Shown here: positions 30,453 through 38,969 of the stretch, in pieces | How positions within the stretch are numbered: position 1 is the stretch's first letter | Layout of the letters: each line of letters starts with the position of its first letter | Assembly: GCF_000484635.1 (NCBI RefSeq) | Contig: NZ_AXVM01000001.1 | Location: forward strand, 434,001 to 498,000 | Direction: 5' to 3' | Length of the DNA: 64,000 nucleotides | Origin: Comamonas badia DSM 17552 | Lineage (GTDB): Bacteria; Pseudomonadota; Gammaproteobacteria; Burkholderiales; Burkholderiaceae_C | Position numbers and translations under genes: made by a program | Notes under the pieces: generated by a model | The model's input: the letters and a program-made list of their open reading frames with translations, nothing else | What the model was told of the DNA's origin: nothing | Database searches by the model: none

Positions 30453-30494
30453 AAAAAACAAAACGCCCGGGCCAGGGCTCCCAGCTCAGGCGTT
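30453..30494 (-). terminator. Intrinsic terminator after rpsO
   Basis: On the - strand, AACGCC (30494-30489) pairs with GGGCGTT (30468-30462), with an inner GC-rich stem, and is followed by TTTTGTTTTTTC. It sits 17 nt after the rpsO stop and may partly uncouple rpsO from pnp. Confidence 0.8.
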
Positions 30495-30510
30495 GCAGGG
30501 CCGAAGGCGC

Positions 30511-30777
30511 TTACTTGCGCAGGCCGAGCTTGGCGATCAGCGCCGTGTAGCGCTCGGCATCCTTGGCCTTGAGGTAATCCAGCAGCTTGCGGCGGCGGCT
30601 CACCATGCGCAGCAGGCCACGGCGACCATGGTGGTCCTTGCTGTGCTCCTTGAAGTGCGGCGTGAGTTCGTTGATGCGCGCGGTGAGCAGTGCCACCTGC
30701 ACTTCAGGACTGCCGGTATCGGTGGCGGTGCGCGCATTGGCCTTGACCACCTCGGCCTTGGCGGAAGAAGAAATCAT
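30511..30777 (-). CDS. rpsO: 30S ribosomal protein S15
   Basis: 88 aa, the expected length. S15 binds 16S rRNA in the platform and helps form bridge B4. Clear motifs: [21 protein letters not shown] and [20 protein letters not shown], then [16 protein letters not shown] near the C-terminus. It is the first gene of the rpsO-pnp pair. Autoregulation by S15 binding its own leader is known in E. coli but is not shown here. Confidence 0.97.
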   Translation of the reverse strand: MISSSAKAEVVKANARTATDTGSPEVQVALLTARINELTPHFKEHSKDHHGRRGLLRMVSRRRKLLDYLKAKDAERYTALIAKLGLRK

Positions 30778-31060
30778 GATGTTTCCTTGGGGTGGAGCGC
30801 CAGCGCTGGCCGCGATCTGCGCATCGTGCGCGCTTTTCGTGCCGGACGGGCCCCGGTGTTACTTGCGCCAGCGGCTGAAACATCCTCTGGCGTGCGTCCT
30901 GCACCATGCAGAACCAGATGATTATAAGTCGTGTCCCCCATCTTGGCTATGGATGCTTTCCCCCAGCATCCCGCAATGAAAAGCTGCCACCATCACGGCA
31001 CACAAAATTCCTTGAAACCCACGCAGCATGTACCCAGACACCCCACTTCCCCGCAGGCCG

Positions 31061-31324
31061 ATGCTCCGGCTGACCGTCCTCGCCGTCACTGCTTGCGCCT
31101 GGCTCGCGCTGGCGCCCGTCGCGCAGGCCGGCGCGAAAAGCAAGAAAGAGCCAGGCACGACCCACCCTACGACAAAGAAGCGGGCTGTGAAAGTGAACAA
31201 TTCGGTGGAAGCTGCCGCGGAGCGCAAACGGCGCCTGGCTGCAGCGCGCGAAGAACGCCGCCTGACCCGCGAATGCCGCGGCATGCCCAATGCCGGGGCC
31301 TGCCTCGGCTATGCACGCCAATGA
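31061..31324 (+). CDS. Small secreted basic protein of unknown function
   Basis: 87 aa from ATG 31061; an ATG at 31028 would add 11 residues. It has a signal peptide (LRLTVLAVTACAWLALAPVAQA) and a likely cut after AQA. The mature part is about 60 residues and strongly basic (KSKKEPGTT, then AAAERKRRLAAAREERRLTR), followed by a cysteine pair in ECRGMPNAGACLGYARQ that could form a disulfide. No family recognised. It stands alone between divergent rpsO and tRNA-Arg. Confidence 0.65.
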   Translation: MLRLTVLAVTACAWLALAPVAQAGAKSKKEPGTTHPTTKKRAVKVNNSVEAAAERKRRLAAAREERRLTRECRGMPNAGACLGYARQ

Positions 31325-31389
31325 CCCTGGCCCAGAATCTACACGTGATTTACGCATGGAATACATGAAAACAACCACAAAGCTGCGCT

Positions 31390-31395
31390 ATACTT
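31390..31395 (+). promoter_or_regulatory. -10 element of tRNA-Arg(ACG)
   Basis: TATACT, one base from consensus, 10 nt upstream of the tRNA 5' end and followed by a GC-rich discriminator (TGCGCGC) typical of stringently controlled stable-RNA promoters. The -35 (TGAAAA, 31366-31371) is weak. Confidence 0.5.
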
Positions 31396-31405
31396 GCGCG
31401 CTTCG

Positions 31406-31481
31406 CGGCTGTAGCTCAGCTGGATAGAGTACTTGGCTACGAACCAAGGGGTCGTGGGTTCGATTCCTGCCAGCCGCACCA
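31406..31481 (+). tRNA. tRNA-Arg(ACG)
   Basis: 76 nt with encoded CCA. Acceptor GCGGCTG/CAGCCGC, anticodon stem CTTGG/CCAAG and loop CTACGAA give anticodon ACG, whose A34 is normally edited to inosine to read CGN codons. The T-stem has two G-U pairs. A strong terminator follows. Confidence 0.95.
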
Positions 31482-31487
31482 CTGCAA

Positions 31488-31521
31488 GGGCTCCTGATTG
31501 AAAGATCAGGAGCCCTTTCCT
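31488..31521 (+). terminator. Intrinsic terminator of tRNA-Arg(ACG)
   Basis: GGGCTCCTGAT (31488-31498) pairs perfectly with ATCAGGAGCCC (31505-31515) around a 6-nt loop, followed by TTTCCTTT. Confidence 0.9.
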
Positions 31522-31894
31522 TTCCCGGCCACAGCCTCAAGCCTTCCAACAGACAGGCTGACAAAAGCGCTACAGCGTGGAAGCACATCGAACCGAAGCA
31601 GCGCGGGCTGGCACGCCATCGTCACCACCCCAGTCCGCCACGCCCGCACAACCTACCACCAAGCAGTCCAATGGGAGGCCGGGTTCGGACACCACGCGAT
31701 TTTTGGAGAAGCCGAGTCGGCGCAATGCGCTGCCCAAGGCATTGTCCGCACCGCCGGTGGACAGGAAATCCGCTTTAACGTGCAACTTTCCACGAGGTTT
31801 GCTTCCAGAGGCCCCTGCGGCTCCCGCGAGAAAACGGCGGCGCCGGCACCATGCGGCAAATCGATCCGGCCGCATGGCCCGCCTCTGCCTCCAG
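31522..31894. other. Intergenic stretch of 373 nt without a supported gene
   Basis: Open frames exist on both strands, as expected at this GC content. A - strand frame starting GTG at 31902 overlaps the cutA stop (110 codons, ending 31570), but its product shows no recognisable domain. Base composition is slightly less GC-rich than in the flanking genes. It may be a decayed gene; I call nothing. Confidence 0.4.
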
Positions 31895-32233
31895 TCAATC
31901 ACCGGGCGCCGTTTCCTGCGCTACCCAGGCCGCATAGGCCGAATCAGCGCGCAGGGAGTGAATCACCAGTTCGGGCAATGCGTACGGATGCAGCCGCTGC
32001 AGCAACGCGATCAGCGCACCGGTTCTTTCCGGCACCGTCTTGCACTCCAACCGCCATTCAGCCTCATGCCGCAGCACACCCTGCCAGCGATAGTGTGATT
32101 GCACTGGCAGCACCTGCACACAGGCAGCCAGCCGCCGGGCCACCGCCGCGCCCGCGAGGCGTTCGGCATCCTCGGCGCTTCCCACCGTCGTCGTGACGAG
32201 AGTGATCAGATGCAAGCCTGCGAGATGCCCCAT
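31895..32233 (-). CDS. cutA: CutA-like divalent-cation tolerance protein
   Basis: 112 aa. CutA proteins are small trimeric, ferredoxin-fold proteins linked to copper tolerance in E. coli; their true role is unsettled. The core is typical: LITLVTTTVGSAEDAERLAG, RRLAACVQVLPVQSHYRWQG with the conserved cysteine, EAEWRLECKTVPERTGALIA and HPYALPELVIHSL. It is divergent from rpoH, with ~100 nt between that hold the CIRCE element. Confidence 0.92.
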   Translation of the reverse strand: MGHLAGLHLITLVTTTVGSAEDAERLAGAAVARRLAACVQVLPVQSHYRWQGVLRHEAEWRLECKTVPERTGALIALLQRLHPYALPELVIHSLRADSAYAAWVAQETAPGD

Positions 32234-32279
32234 GCCGACAGTGTGGCACGAATGGCTTCATGCACGCGGAACTTTGGAT

Positions 32280-32306
32280 TTAGCACTCCATCGAACCGAG
32301 TGCTAA
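32280..32306. promoter_or_regulatory. CIRCE element (HrcA operator) upstream of rpoH
   Basis: TTAGCACTC, 9-nt spacer, GAGTGCTAA: a perfect match to the CIRCE consensus. It ends 31 nt before the rpoH ATG and starts 46 nt from the divergent cutA start. HrcA bound here would repress rpoH without heat stress. HrcA/CIRCE is established knowledge; its use at this promoter is inferred from the perfect match. Confidence 0.92.
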
Positions 32307-32337
32307 CATCCCGCCCATGCAAGAAAGGACATCCGAC

Positions 32338-33279
32338 ATGGCCCTGAACAACGCTTCCGCCGCAACGATAACGACACTGACCCGCGCCAATCCGTGGGCC
32401 ATGGTGCCGCCGCTGGGCAATCTGGACGCGTACATCACGGCAGTCAACCGCCTGCCCATGCTGACGCTGGAAGAAGAGCAGCGCTACGCCCGGGAACTGC
32501 GTCAGGACAACGACCTGGAGTCTGCCGGGCGCCTGGTGCTCTCGCACCTGCGTCTGGTGGTTGCCATTTCGCGCCAATACCTGGGCTACGGCCTGCCGCA
32601 TGGAGACCTGATCCAGGAAGGCAACATCGGGCTCATGAAGGCCGTCAAGCGCTTTGACCCGGATCAGGGTGTGCGTCTGGTGAGCTACGCCATGCATTGG
32701 ATCAAGGCGGAAATCCACGAATACATCCTGAAAAACTGGCGCATGGTGAAGGTCGCCACCACCAAGGCACAGCGCAAGCTGTTCTTCAACCTGCGCTCCA
32801 TGAAGCAGGAGTTCAAGGCCGACGCACAGGATGCCCAGACCTACCGCGAAACGCTGACGGAGCATGAGATCGACACCGTTGCGCGCCAGTTGAACGTCAA
32901 GCCCGAAGAAGTGGTCGAGATGGAAACGCGCATGTCCGGCGGCGACGTGCTGCTCGATCCCGCGCCCAGTGACGATGGTGAAATGGCGTTCGGGCCGATT
33001 GCCTACCTGTCGGATGCAGCGCATGAACCCACGGCCATGATCGAGTCGCGCCAGCGTGATGCGCTCGCCTCTCAGGGCATTTCGACAGCGCTCGAAGGTC
33101 TGGATGCGCGCAGCCGCCGCATCGTCGAGGAGCGCTGGCTCAAGGTGAACGACGACGGCTCGGGCGGCATGACGCTGCATGAGCTCGCCGCGGAGTACGG
33201 CGTCAGCGCCGAGCGCATCCGCCAGATCGAAGTGGCGGCAATGAAAAAAATGAAAAAGGCGTTGGTCGAATACGCCTGA
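32338..33279 (+). CDS. rpoH: RNA polymerase heat-shock sigma factor (sigma-32)
   Basis: 313 aa from ATG 32338, chosen because AAAGGA lies 8 nt upstream; an ATG at 32317 is also in frame. Region 2: LVLSHLRLVVAISRQYLGYG, DLIQEGNIGLMKAVKRFDP and VSYAMHWIKAEIHEYI. The RpoH box that marks sigma-32 rather than sigma-70 is present (AQRKLFFNLRSMK). Region 4.2 ends with TLHELAAEYGVSAERIRQIE. It directs heat-shock gene transcription. The CIRCE operator upstream links it to HrcA. Confidence 0.96.
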   Translation: MALNNASAATITTLTRANPWAMVPPLGNLDAYITAVNRLPMLTLEEEQRYARELRQDNDLESAGRLVLSHLRLVVAISRQYLGYGLPHGDLIQEGNIGLMKAVKRFDPDQGVRLVSYAMHWIKAEIHEYILKNWRMVKVATTKAQRKLFFNLRSMKQEFKADAQDAQTYRETLTEHEIDTVARQLNVKPEEVVEMETRMSGGDVLLDPAPSDDGEMAFGPIAYLSDAAHEPTAMIESRQRDALASQGISTALEGLDARSRRIVEERWLKVNDDGSGGMTLHELAAEYGVSAERIRQIEVAAMKKMKKALVEYA

Positions 33280-33309
33280 ACCTGCGACGCGCGCAAGGGC
33301 GCCGCGGCC

Positions 33310-33942
33310 TCAGCCGCGCGCCGACGCCTCGGCAAGCAGCAGGCGTATGTCGTCCGCCAAAGGCTGCACCCCCACGCCATAGCGCTGAAAGAGGCGCAGC
33401 CGGCCGCTGGGATCAAACACGTACAAGCCTGCCGAGTGGTCCATGGTATAGCTCGTCGGCGTGGGGCCGGGTACCTGCTTGTAGAAAATCTTGAAATCCT
33501 TGGCAACGGCGGCGAGTTCCTGCGCAGAGCCGCGCAGCGCGAGGAAAGAGGGATCGAAATTGACCATGTAGGCCTTGAGGATCTCCGGCGTATCGCGTTC
33601 GGGATCGACGGTGACGAAGATGACCTGCAACTTGTCACCATCGGCACCCAATTCAGACTTGACCTGGGCCATTTCCGACATGGTCGTCGGACAGACATCC
33701 GGGCAATGGGTGTAGCCAAAGAAAACCGTCACCACCTTCCCGGCGAAATCCGAGAGGTGCCGCGCCTTGCCGAATTGATCTGTCAGCGGCAGATCCTTCG
33801 CATAGTCAACACCGGTGATATCCACCCCTTTGAACGCCGGTTTGGAAGCTTCAGAGCAGGCAGTAAAAATGACTGGCGCGCTTGCAAACAGTGCGCCAGA
33901 GGCTATGGTTTTGATGAATCTTCTTTTTTGCATCCAGGCCAT
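33310..33942 (-). CDS. SCO1/SenC family copper chaperone for cytochrome oxidase
   Basis: 210 aa from ATG 33942, which overlaps the ctaB stop (TGATG). Thioredoxin-fold, membrane-anchored copper-binding protein needed to build the CuA centre. Ligands: C80 and C84 in GYTHCPDVCPTTMSEM and the histidine in YTMDHSAGLYVFDPSGR. The N-terminus is a twin-basic-like signal (KRRFIKTIASGALFASAPVI) followed by TACS, so it may be lipid-modified at C29. It is the last gene of the surf1-ctaA-ctaB-sco block. Confidence 0.93.
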   Translation of the reverse strand: MAWMQKRRFIKTIASGALFASAPVIFTACSEASKPAFKGVDITGVDYAKDLPLTDQFGKARHLSDFAGKVVTVFFGYTHCPDVCPTTMSEMAQVKSELGADGDKLQVIFVTVDPERDTPEILKAYMVNFDPSFLALRGSAQELAAVAKDFKIFYKQVPGPTPTSYTMDHSAGLYVFDPSGRLRLFQRYGVGVQPLADDIRLLLAEASARG

Positions 33943-34868
33943 CAGAACACGTAATGATCCACCAGCAGCGCAGCAAACAGAGCGCTCAGGTGGAAGATGG
34001 AAAAGCGGAAAGTCTTGCGCGCCAGTTGATCCGAATAGCTGCGCCACAACCGGAACCCATACCAGCAAAAGCCCAGGCTCAGACCAATGGCGGCCGTCAG
34101 GTAAATCCAGGAGCTCATGCCGTACACGAAAGGCATCAGACAGGCGGCAAACAAAACCCACGTATAGAGAAAGACCTGCAGCCGGGTGAATTGGTTCCCG
34201 TGCGTCACCGGCAGCATGGGGAGTCCCGATTTGCGGTAATCGTCGGCCCGGTAGAGCGCCAGCGCCCAAAAATGCGGCGGCGTCCACAGAAAAATGATCA
34301 GGCACATGATCCAGGCTTCCGGCCCCACTTGCCCTGCCATCGCCGCCCAGCCCAGCACCGGCGGCATGGCCCCGGAAGCACCGCCAATGACGATGTTCTG
34401 CGGCGTCAGCGGCTTCAGGACCACGGTGTAGATGATCGCGTAACCGACAAAGGTGGCCAAGGTCAGCCACATCGTCAGCGGATTGATGAACACATACAGT
34501 ACCGCGCAGCCGAGCAGATTCAACCCGGCGGCAAATGCCAGCGTCTGGCGGTTGGACAATTCACCCCGGGCGGTAGGCCGCCACGCCGTCCGCCTCATGC
34601 GCGCATCCATCGTCTGCTCAATGATGCAATTGAACGCCGCCGCCGCCGCCGAGACGCACCAGATGCCAAAACTTGCGACAGCCATGCGCCACCACAGGGC
34701 CAGTGACGGCACACCGGGCACCGCCATCACCATGCCGATGAAAGCGCAGAAAACGATCAACTGAACCACTCTGGGCTTGGTCAAGGCATAGAACTGCAGC
34801 GCACGCGCCGGCAAGGTACGCCGTGGCGCCGTGGCGGAATGCTGATCGGAGGTATGGACTGCTGTCAT
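33942..34868 (-). CDS. ctaB: Protoheme IX farnesyltransferase (heme O synthase)
   Basis: 308 aa, UbiA-superfamily membrane prenyltransferase that converts heme B to heme O for cytochrome oxidases. Motifs: [33 protein letters not shown] (the NxxxDxxxD-type site), [15 protein letters not shown] and [19 protein letters not shown]. It overlaps ctaA by 4 nt and sco by 1 nt, so all three are translationally coupled. Also called cyoE. Confidence 0.95.
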   Translation of the reverse strand: MTAVHTSDQHSATAPRRTLPARALQFYALTKPRVVQLIVFCAFIGMVMAVPGVPSLALWWRMAVASFGIWCVSAAAAAFNCIIEQTMDARMRRTAWRPTARGELSNRQTLAFAAGLNLLGCAVLYVFINPLTMWLTLATFVGYAIIYTVVLKPLTPQNIVIGGASGAMPPVLGWAAMAGQVGPEAWIMCLIIFLWTPPHFWALALYRADDYRKSGLPMLPVTHGNQFTRLQVFLYTWVLFAACLMPFVYGMSSWIYLTAAIGLSLGFCWYGFRLWRSYSDQLARKTFRFSIFHLSALFAALLVDHYVF

Positions 34869-36058
34869 GCAGACGCTCCCGAAGAAGATGAAATAGCAAA
34901 CGTCGCGGGCGTTGGCTTCTGCAGTGTTTCCGGCACCTTCGTCGCCGCCAGCGCCCAGACCAGCACCACCAGCAGCGCAGCGGCGCCGCCGGTATGCATG
35001 ACGGCCGCCACCAGAGGCCAGCCCAGGACAACGTTGGACAAGCCCGTCAAAAATTGAAGCAAAAGCAGTCCCGCCAACCAGCGGCCCTGCAAAGCCAGGC
35101 TGCCCGATCGCCCCATGCGCCAGGCAAGCCAGCCCAGCACGGCGAGCACCACATACGCAGCAAGCCGGTGCACGTAGTGAATGGCCGTGAGGCCTTCAAA
35201 GCTGATATGGCTGCCGTCGGCCAGCAAACCCAGGCCGCGCCAGAGCTGGAACCCCTCGCCAAACGCCATCGGTGGCCACCAGCTCCCCTGGCATTGGGGA
35301 AACGTGGAGCACACCAATACCGCGTAATTGGTGCTGACCCATCCGCCCAGCAGCAACTGCAGCAGCACCAGCAGGACCCCAAACACCAGCCCCGTGCGCA
35401 GGCCTTGCGCCACTGGCGCAGGCGCCGTGGCATGGACCCTGAATGTCTGCTGCACAGCCTGCACGCACAGCAGCGCCAGCAGGACCGCACCACCCAACAA
35501 ATGCAAGGTGACAATTGCGGGGAAGAGGCGCATGGTCACGGTCAATGCGCCGAAGGCCCCCTGCACACACACCCATGCGAGCGTCGCGGTGACCCACCAG
35601 CGCGAGATGGAGGGAGCCTCTCCCCGTCCCTTGCGCCAGCGGCGCCATTGCCACCAGGCCGCAACGGTGAGCAGCACAATGAGCGCCCCCACCCCCGTCG
35701 CAAGATAGCGATGGACCATTTCTATCCACGCCTTGGCATGGGTGACCGGGCCACTGGGCAGCGCCGACTGCGCGGCGCTGATCTGCGGGTTGGCCTGCAC
35801 AGGATTGGATTGGCCATAGCACCCAGGCCAGTCCGGACAGCCCAGGCCTGAATCGGTCAGCCGCGTAAAGGCACCAAACAGCACCAGATCGAACGTCAGA
35901 AACAGCGTGAGCACCGTCAGCGCCTGCAGGCGCCGCGCCTCGGTGCTCCCGCGGTGACGCCAGGCGATCCAGGCAAGCGGCACTACCGCCAGCAACGCGC
36001 CAAAAGCCAGCAGTTCCCAGACGGGAGCCAAGTCATAGGCAGGAATCGGATGTGCCAT
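34865..36058 (-). CDS. ctaA: Heme A synthase (CtaA/COX15 family)
   Basis: 397 aa, eight transmembrane helices. It oxidises heme O to heme A with ctaB. Recognised by [21 protein letters not shown] near 60-80, [18 protein letters not shown] (heme-ligand histidine), [15 protein letters not shown] and [17 protein letters not shown]. It is part of the cytochrome oxidase assembly cluster; the start lies 8 nt after the end of the Sco-like gene. Confidence 0.95.
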   Translation of the reverse strand: MAHPIPAYDLAPVWELLAFGALLAVVPLAWIAWRHRGSTEARRLQALTVLTLFLTFDLVLFGAFTRLTDSGLGCPDWPGCYGQSNPVQANPQISAAQSALPSGPVTHAKAWIEMVHRYLATGVGALIVLLTVAAWWQWRRWRKGRGEAPSISRWWVTATLAWVCVQGAFGALTVTMRLFPAIVTLHLLGGAVLLALLCVQAVQQTFRVHATAPAPVAQGLRTGLVFGVLLVLLQLLLGGWVSTNYAVLVCSTFPQCQGSWWPPMAFGEGFQLWRGLGLLADGSHISFEGLTAIHYVHRLAAYVVLAVLGWLAWRMGRSGSLALQGRWLAGLLLLQFLTGLSNVVLGWPLVAAVMHTGGAAALLVVLVWALAATKVPETLQKPTPATFAISSSSGASA

Positions 36059-36066
36059 GAAAGGCC

Positions 36067-36798
36067 TCAGTCGCGGCCGGGCTGGTCCCAGCTCGCAGAC
36101 GCACGCAGCAGCCGGGAGAGATCTCTCTTGGCCTTTTCCGCCATGTCAACCGTAAGATGCGCCGGGAAACGCATCATCCAGTTGCCCATCGGGTCCACCA
36201 GATACAGGTGGTCCTCCAGTCGCTGCCCCGCCCGCGGGGCCAGCCACGCCTGCAACGCAGGGCGGTCAATATGCAGCACCGTCGCATCAGCCAAGGCTGC
36301 CCGTATTTCTGTCGGCGGCACGCCATTGTCCGGGATCAGCCATACCCAGTCCATCCGGTCGCGCTCCTTGCCCAGGCTCTCGCGCAACTGGCGTTGAAGA
36401 TACAGATTGCTGCGGCAGGTGTCGTCGCACGCACCGTCCGCCACGCTGACCAGCAGCCACTGGCGCTTGAGATCACCCAGCGGCTCCGCCTTGCCGTCGA
36501 GCGTGGTGACACGCAGATCCACAGGCATGGGCCGCATCGGTTCGATCAATTCGCCAAAGTTCAGCAAGGCACCATGCGGGCGCGCAACGTAATACATGAA
36601 ATAGGAAGCCGCAACCGGGGCCACGCTGATCAGCAGCATCAGCCACAGCTGCCAGCGGCCCTTGCGCGACTGCGGCAATTGCGTTGCCTCCCCGGCAACC
36701 GGCATGCTGTGCACCGTCAGAGCAACCGGATCGTCCGCATCAACGCGCAACGCCTGCGCGTCGTCGAGAGAAAGGTCGGATGATTTGAAACCAGACAT
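36067..36798 (-). CDS. Membrane-anchored Sco-like CxxxC protein of the oxidase assembly cluster
   Basis: Up to 243 aa. The start is uncertain: ATG 36798 overlaps surf1 by 59 nt, ATG 36705 would give 212 aa, and neither has a good RBS. One transmembrane helix (LWLMLLISVAPVAASYFMYYV, ~51-71) is followed by an extracytoplasmic domain. That domain has CDDTC (C124, C128) and RLEDHLYLVDPMGNW (H197), which mirror the CPDVC and DHSAGLYVFDPSG motifs of SCO1 in order and spacing. By family knowledge it could handle copper or thiols for oxidase assembly; homologues next to surf1 are usually annotated as hypothetical. Confidence 0.75.
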   Translation of the reverse strand: MSGFKSSDLSLDDAQALRVDADDPVALTVHSMPVAGEATQLPQSRKGRWQLWLMLLISVAPVAASYFMYYVARPHGALLNFGELIEPMRPMPVDLRVTTLDGKAEPLGDLKRQWLLVSVADGACDDTCRSNLYLQRQLRESLGKERDRMDWVWLIPDNGVPPTEIRAALADATVLHIDRPALQAWLAPRAGQRLEDHLYLVDPMGNWMMRFPAHLTVDMAEKAKRDLSRLLRASASWDQPGRD

Positions 36799-37516
36799 AG
36801 AGAACCAATACCAAGGCAGAGAACCCGAACCATTGAAATGCGTAGCCATAGTGCATCGCCACGCCGCTGTCGGGCGCTGCCCAATCGCGCTGCAGTCCGT
36901 CGCTGGCAGCATCCGTTTGCACCACGGTGAGCGGCAGCAGATCGAGCGAATAGTCGCTCGCATAGGCCGCGATGGTGAGATTTTGCCGTATGTCCGATGC
37001 CCCTTGTCCCGGTGCACCGCCAGAGAACTCAAACAGTCTGCCTGGTTCACCTGCAAGGTAGCCATCCACGGCCACTTCACCCGCCGGTGTCTGGACGGGA
37101 GCAAGCCGGGTACGGACATCCCTATCACGCGCAATCCAGCCGCGCTGCACTGCGACAATCGCCTGGGTGCCGGACAACCGCAGCGGCGTAAAAACATAAA
37201 ACCCCGGACGCCCCCGTATCTGCCGGTTGTCCAGATACACCGTTGCGTCAGGCATCCATTCACCGCGCAATTGCACCCGCCGATACGCCAATTCCGGCGT
37301 GATCGCATGGAGACCGCGCAGGGCACCCAGGAACTGCAACGGCATCAAGGGGGGAAGGCCTGCATGCGACAGCATGGCCGCGTGAAGGGCCTGCTTCTGG
37401 GCGGCGCGCGACAATTGCCAGCGGCCCAGCGAGGCCGTCACAACCATGCAAAGCAACGCCGCCAGCGCCACAATGGCGAATCGCCAGCGAAAATACATTC
37501 CCTGGTCGTCAGACAT
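36740..37516 (-). CDS. SURF1 family cytochrome oxidase assembly protein
   Basis: 258 aa from ATG 37516 (GGGTGA upstream). SURF1 proteins help insert heme a into subunit I. Two transmembrane helices at the ends (FAIVALAALLCMVVTASLGRWQ and QWFGFSALVLVLYVWFQII) frame the periplasmic domain. Conserved parts: SLGRWQLSRAAQK, RGEWMPDATVYLDNRQIRGR, and HYGYAFQWFGF at the second helix. It is divergent from the twin-transmembrane gene with only 14 nt between starts, so the two promoters or leaders must overlap. Confidence 0.92.
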   Translation of the reverse strand: MSDDQGMYFRWRFAIVALAALLCMVVTASLGRWQLSRAAQKQALHAAMLSHAGLPPLMPLQFLGALRGLHAITPELAYRRVQLRGEWMPDATVYLDNRQIRGRPGFYVFTPLRLSGTQAIVAVQRGWIARDRDVRTRLAPVQTPAGEVAVDGYLAGEPGRLFEFSGGAPGQGASDIRQNLTIAAYASDYSLDLLPLTVVQTDAASDGLQRDWAAPDSGVAMHYGYAFQWFGFSALVLVLYVWFQIIRPFSRRRAGVAR

Positions 37517-37530
37517 CCGAATCACCCACC

Positions 37531-37755
37531 ATGAAAATCGCAATCACCCTGGCGTTTCTCGCCATCCTCGGCAGCCTGGGGGCCGCTCTGTATTTCATGA
37601 TGCGCAGGAATGGCAGCAACGCCGATTCGAGCAAGCGCATGGCAGGAGCACTGGCGGTGCGCGTGGGCATTTCCGTAGCCTTGTTCATTTGCCTGCTCAT
37701 TGCCTGGAAACTAGGGTACATCCAGCCAACGGGGCTTGCTGTCAGCGATCTCTAA
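37531..37755 (+). CDS. Twin transmembrane protein (DUF2909-like)
   Basis: 74 aa. Two transmembrane helices (AITLAFLAILGSLGAALYFMM and VRVGISVALFICLLIAWKLGYI) flank a short polar loop (RRNGSNADSSKRMAGALA). Genes like this commonly sit between surf1 and coxC in Burkholderiales, suggesting a role with the oxidase, but none is proven. It converges on coxC and ends at a shared terminator. Confidence 0.8.
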   Translation: MKIAITLAFLAILGSLGAALYFMMRRNGSNADSSKRMAGALAVRVGISVALFICLLIAWKLGYIQPTGLAVSDL

Positions 37756-37783
37756 GTTCTGGAAGAATCAGGGCGAATGCCAT

Positions 37784-37811
37784 GAAAAAAGCGCCTCGCG
37801 GCGCTTTCTTC
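37784..37811. terminator. Bidirectional intrinsic terminator
   Basis: GCGCC-TCGC-GGCGC with an A-run before and TTTCTT after, extending to a 10-bp or longer stem (AAAAAAGCGCC / GGCGCTTTCTT). It serves the twin-transmembrane gene (+) and coxC (-). Confidence 0.85.
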
Positions 37812-37837
37812 ATGCGCGGCATCCTGCCTCGTGCGCA

Positions 37838-38719
37838 TCACATCCAGTACACCAGGATATACAACCCCAGCCACACCACGTCCACGAAGTGCCAATACCA
37901 CGCAGCCCCCTCAAGGCCAAAGTGGTGTTTGGCAGTGAAATGGCCGCTTTGCAGGCGCAGGGTAATGAAAAACAGCATCAGCATGCCCACCAGCACGTGG
38001 AAGCCGTGGAAGCCCGTGAGCATGAAGAAGGTGGAGCCGAAGATGCCGGAACTCAGCTTGAGATTGAGTTCGGTATACAAATGGTGGTATTCGTAGGCCT
38101 GCACACACAGGAAGACAAAACCCAGCAGAACGGTCAGCCACATGAAGGCAATGGTCTTTGCGCGGTTGCTGGCCAGCAACGCGTGGTGTGCAATGGTCAG
38201 CGTCACCCCTGACGTGAGCAACAGGGCCGTGTTGATCGTCGGCAGCCAAAACGGTCCCACCGTCTGGAAAGGTTCGACGGTATTGCCCGGTGAAGCGGTT
38301 GCACCGGCAGCCAGACTGGGCCAAACCGCCTTGAAGTCGGGCCAGAGAATATGGTGTGCCAGATCTCCAAGTTCCGGCACCGAGTGCACGCGCCCCCACC
38401 ACAACGCAGTGAAGAAGGAACCAAAGAACATCACTTCGGAAAAAATGAACCAGCTCATGCCCCAGCGGTAGGAGACATCCACCCGTCGGCTGTTCAGGCC
38501 ACCTTCACTCTCGTGTATCGCATCCCGAAACCACTGGAACAGCACGACCAGCCACCAGACCAGGCCAAAGAGGAAGAGATAGCCGCCACCACTGAGGTCA
38601 TTGAACCAGCTTGCCGTACCAATCAGCATCATGAACACGCCCAGCATCGCCATCGCGGGATGGTTGGACGGGTGAGGCACAAAGTAGTACGGGGTTGCCC
38701 CTTGGGAAGATGCACTCAT
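37838..38719 (-). CDS. coxC: Cytochrome c oxidase subunit III
   Basis: 293 aa from ATG 38719, with GAGGAG upstream. Seven helices; stabilises the oxidase core. Typical: YYFVPHPSNHPAMAMLG at the N-terminus, YRWGMSWFIFSEVMFFGSFF, SNRAKTIAFMWLTVLLGFVF, and FFMLTGFHGFHVLVGMLML, ending with GAAWYWHFVDVVWLGLYILV. It is the last gene of the leftward coxB-coxA-ctaG block. Confidence 0.95.
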   Translation of the reverse strand: MSASSQGATPYYFVPHPSNHPAMAMLGVFMMLIGTASWFNDLSGGGYLFLFGLVWWLVVLFQWFRDAIHESEGGLNSRRVDVSYRWGMSWFIFSEVMFFGSFFTALWWGRVHSVPELGDLAHHILWPDFKAVWPSLAAGATASPGNTVEPFQTVGPFWLPTINTALLLTSGVTLTIAHHALLASNRAKTIAFMWLTVLLGFVFLCVQAYEYHHLYTELNLKLSSGIFGSTFFMLTGFHGFHVLVGMLMLFFITLRLQSGHFTAKHHFGLEGAAWYWHFVDVVWLGLYILVYWM

Positions 38720-38774
38720 TTTTCTACTCCTCGGTTCTCGGACTATCAATCCGTGTTTTTCTGCTGCTGCAGGC

Positions 38775-38969
38775 TCATGCGATCCAATGCACCAGGCCCA
38801 GCAAGGCCAGTACAAACAGCAGCGTTGCCCCCAGGGCGGTAAATATCAATGGCAATGGACGCAACGCACGCTGATCCTGCCCATGTTTGGAGCTATTGCG
38901 AATGCCAATCAGCGACCAAGCCACCGTTCGCACGGTCTGCAGCCACGACGGGCGCGCCTTCTCAGTCAT
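38775..38969 (-). CDS. DUF2970 small membrane protein
   Basis: 64 aa with one C-terminal transmembrane helix (PLIFTALGATLLFVLALLGLV). The N-terminal part RPSWLQTVRTVAWSLIGIRN is the family signature. It sits between ctaG (4-nt overlap) and coxC, the standard position. Role in the oxidase is inferred from context. Confidence 0.85.
   Translation of the reverse strand: MTEKARPSWLQTVRTVAWSLIGIRNSSKHGQDQRALRPLPLIFTALGATLLFVLALLGLVHWIA

Noticed and set aside
31570-31902. - strand frame of 110 codons whose GTG overlaps the cutA stop
   Set aside because: No recognisable domain and odd composition; coupling alone is not enough in GC-rich DNA.
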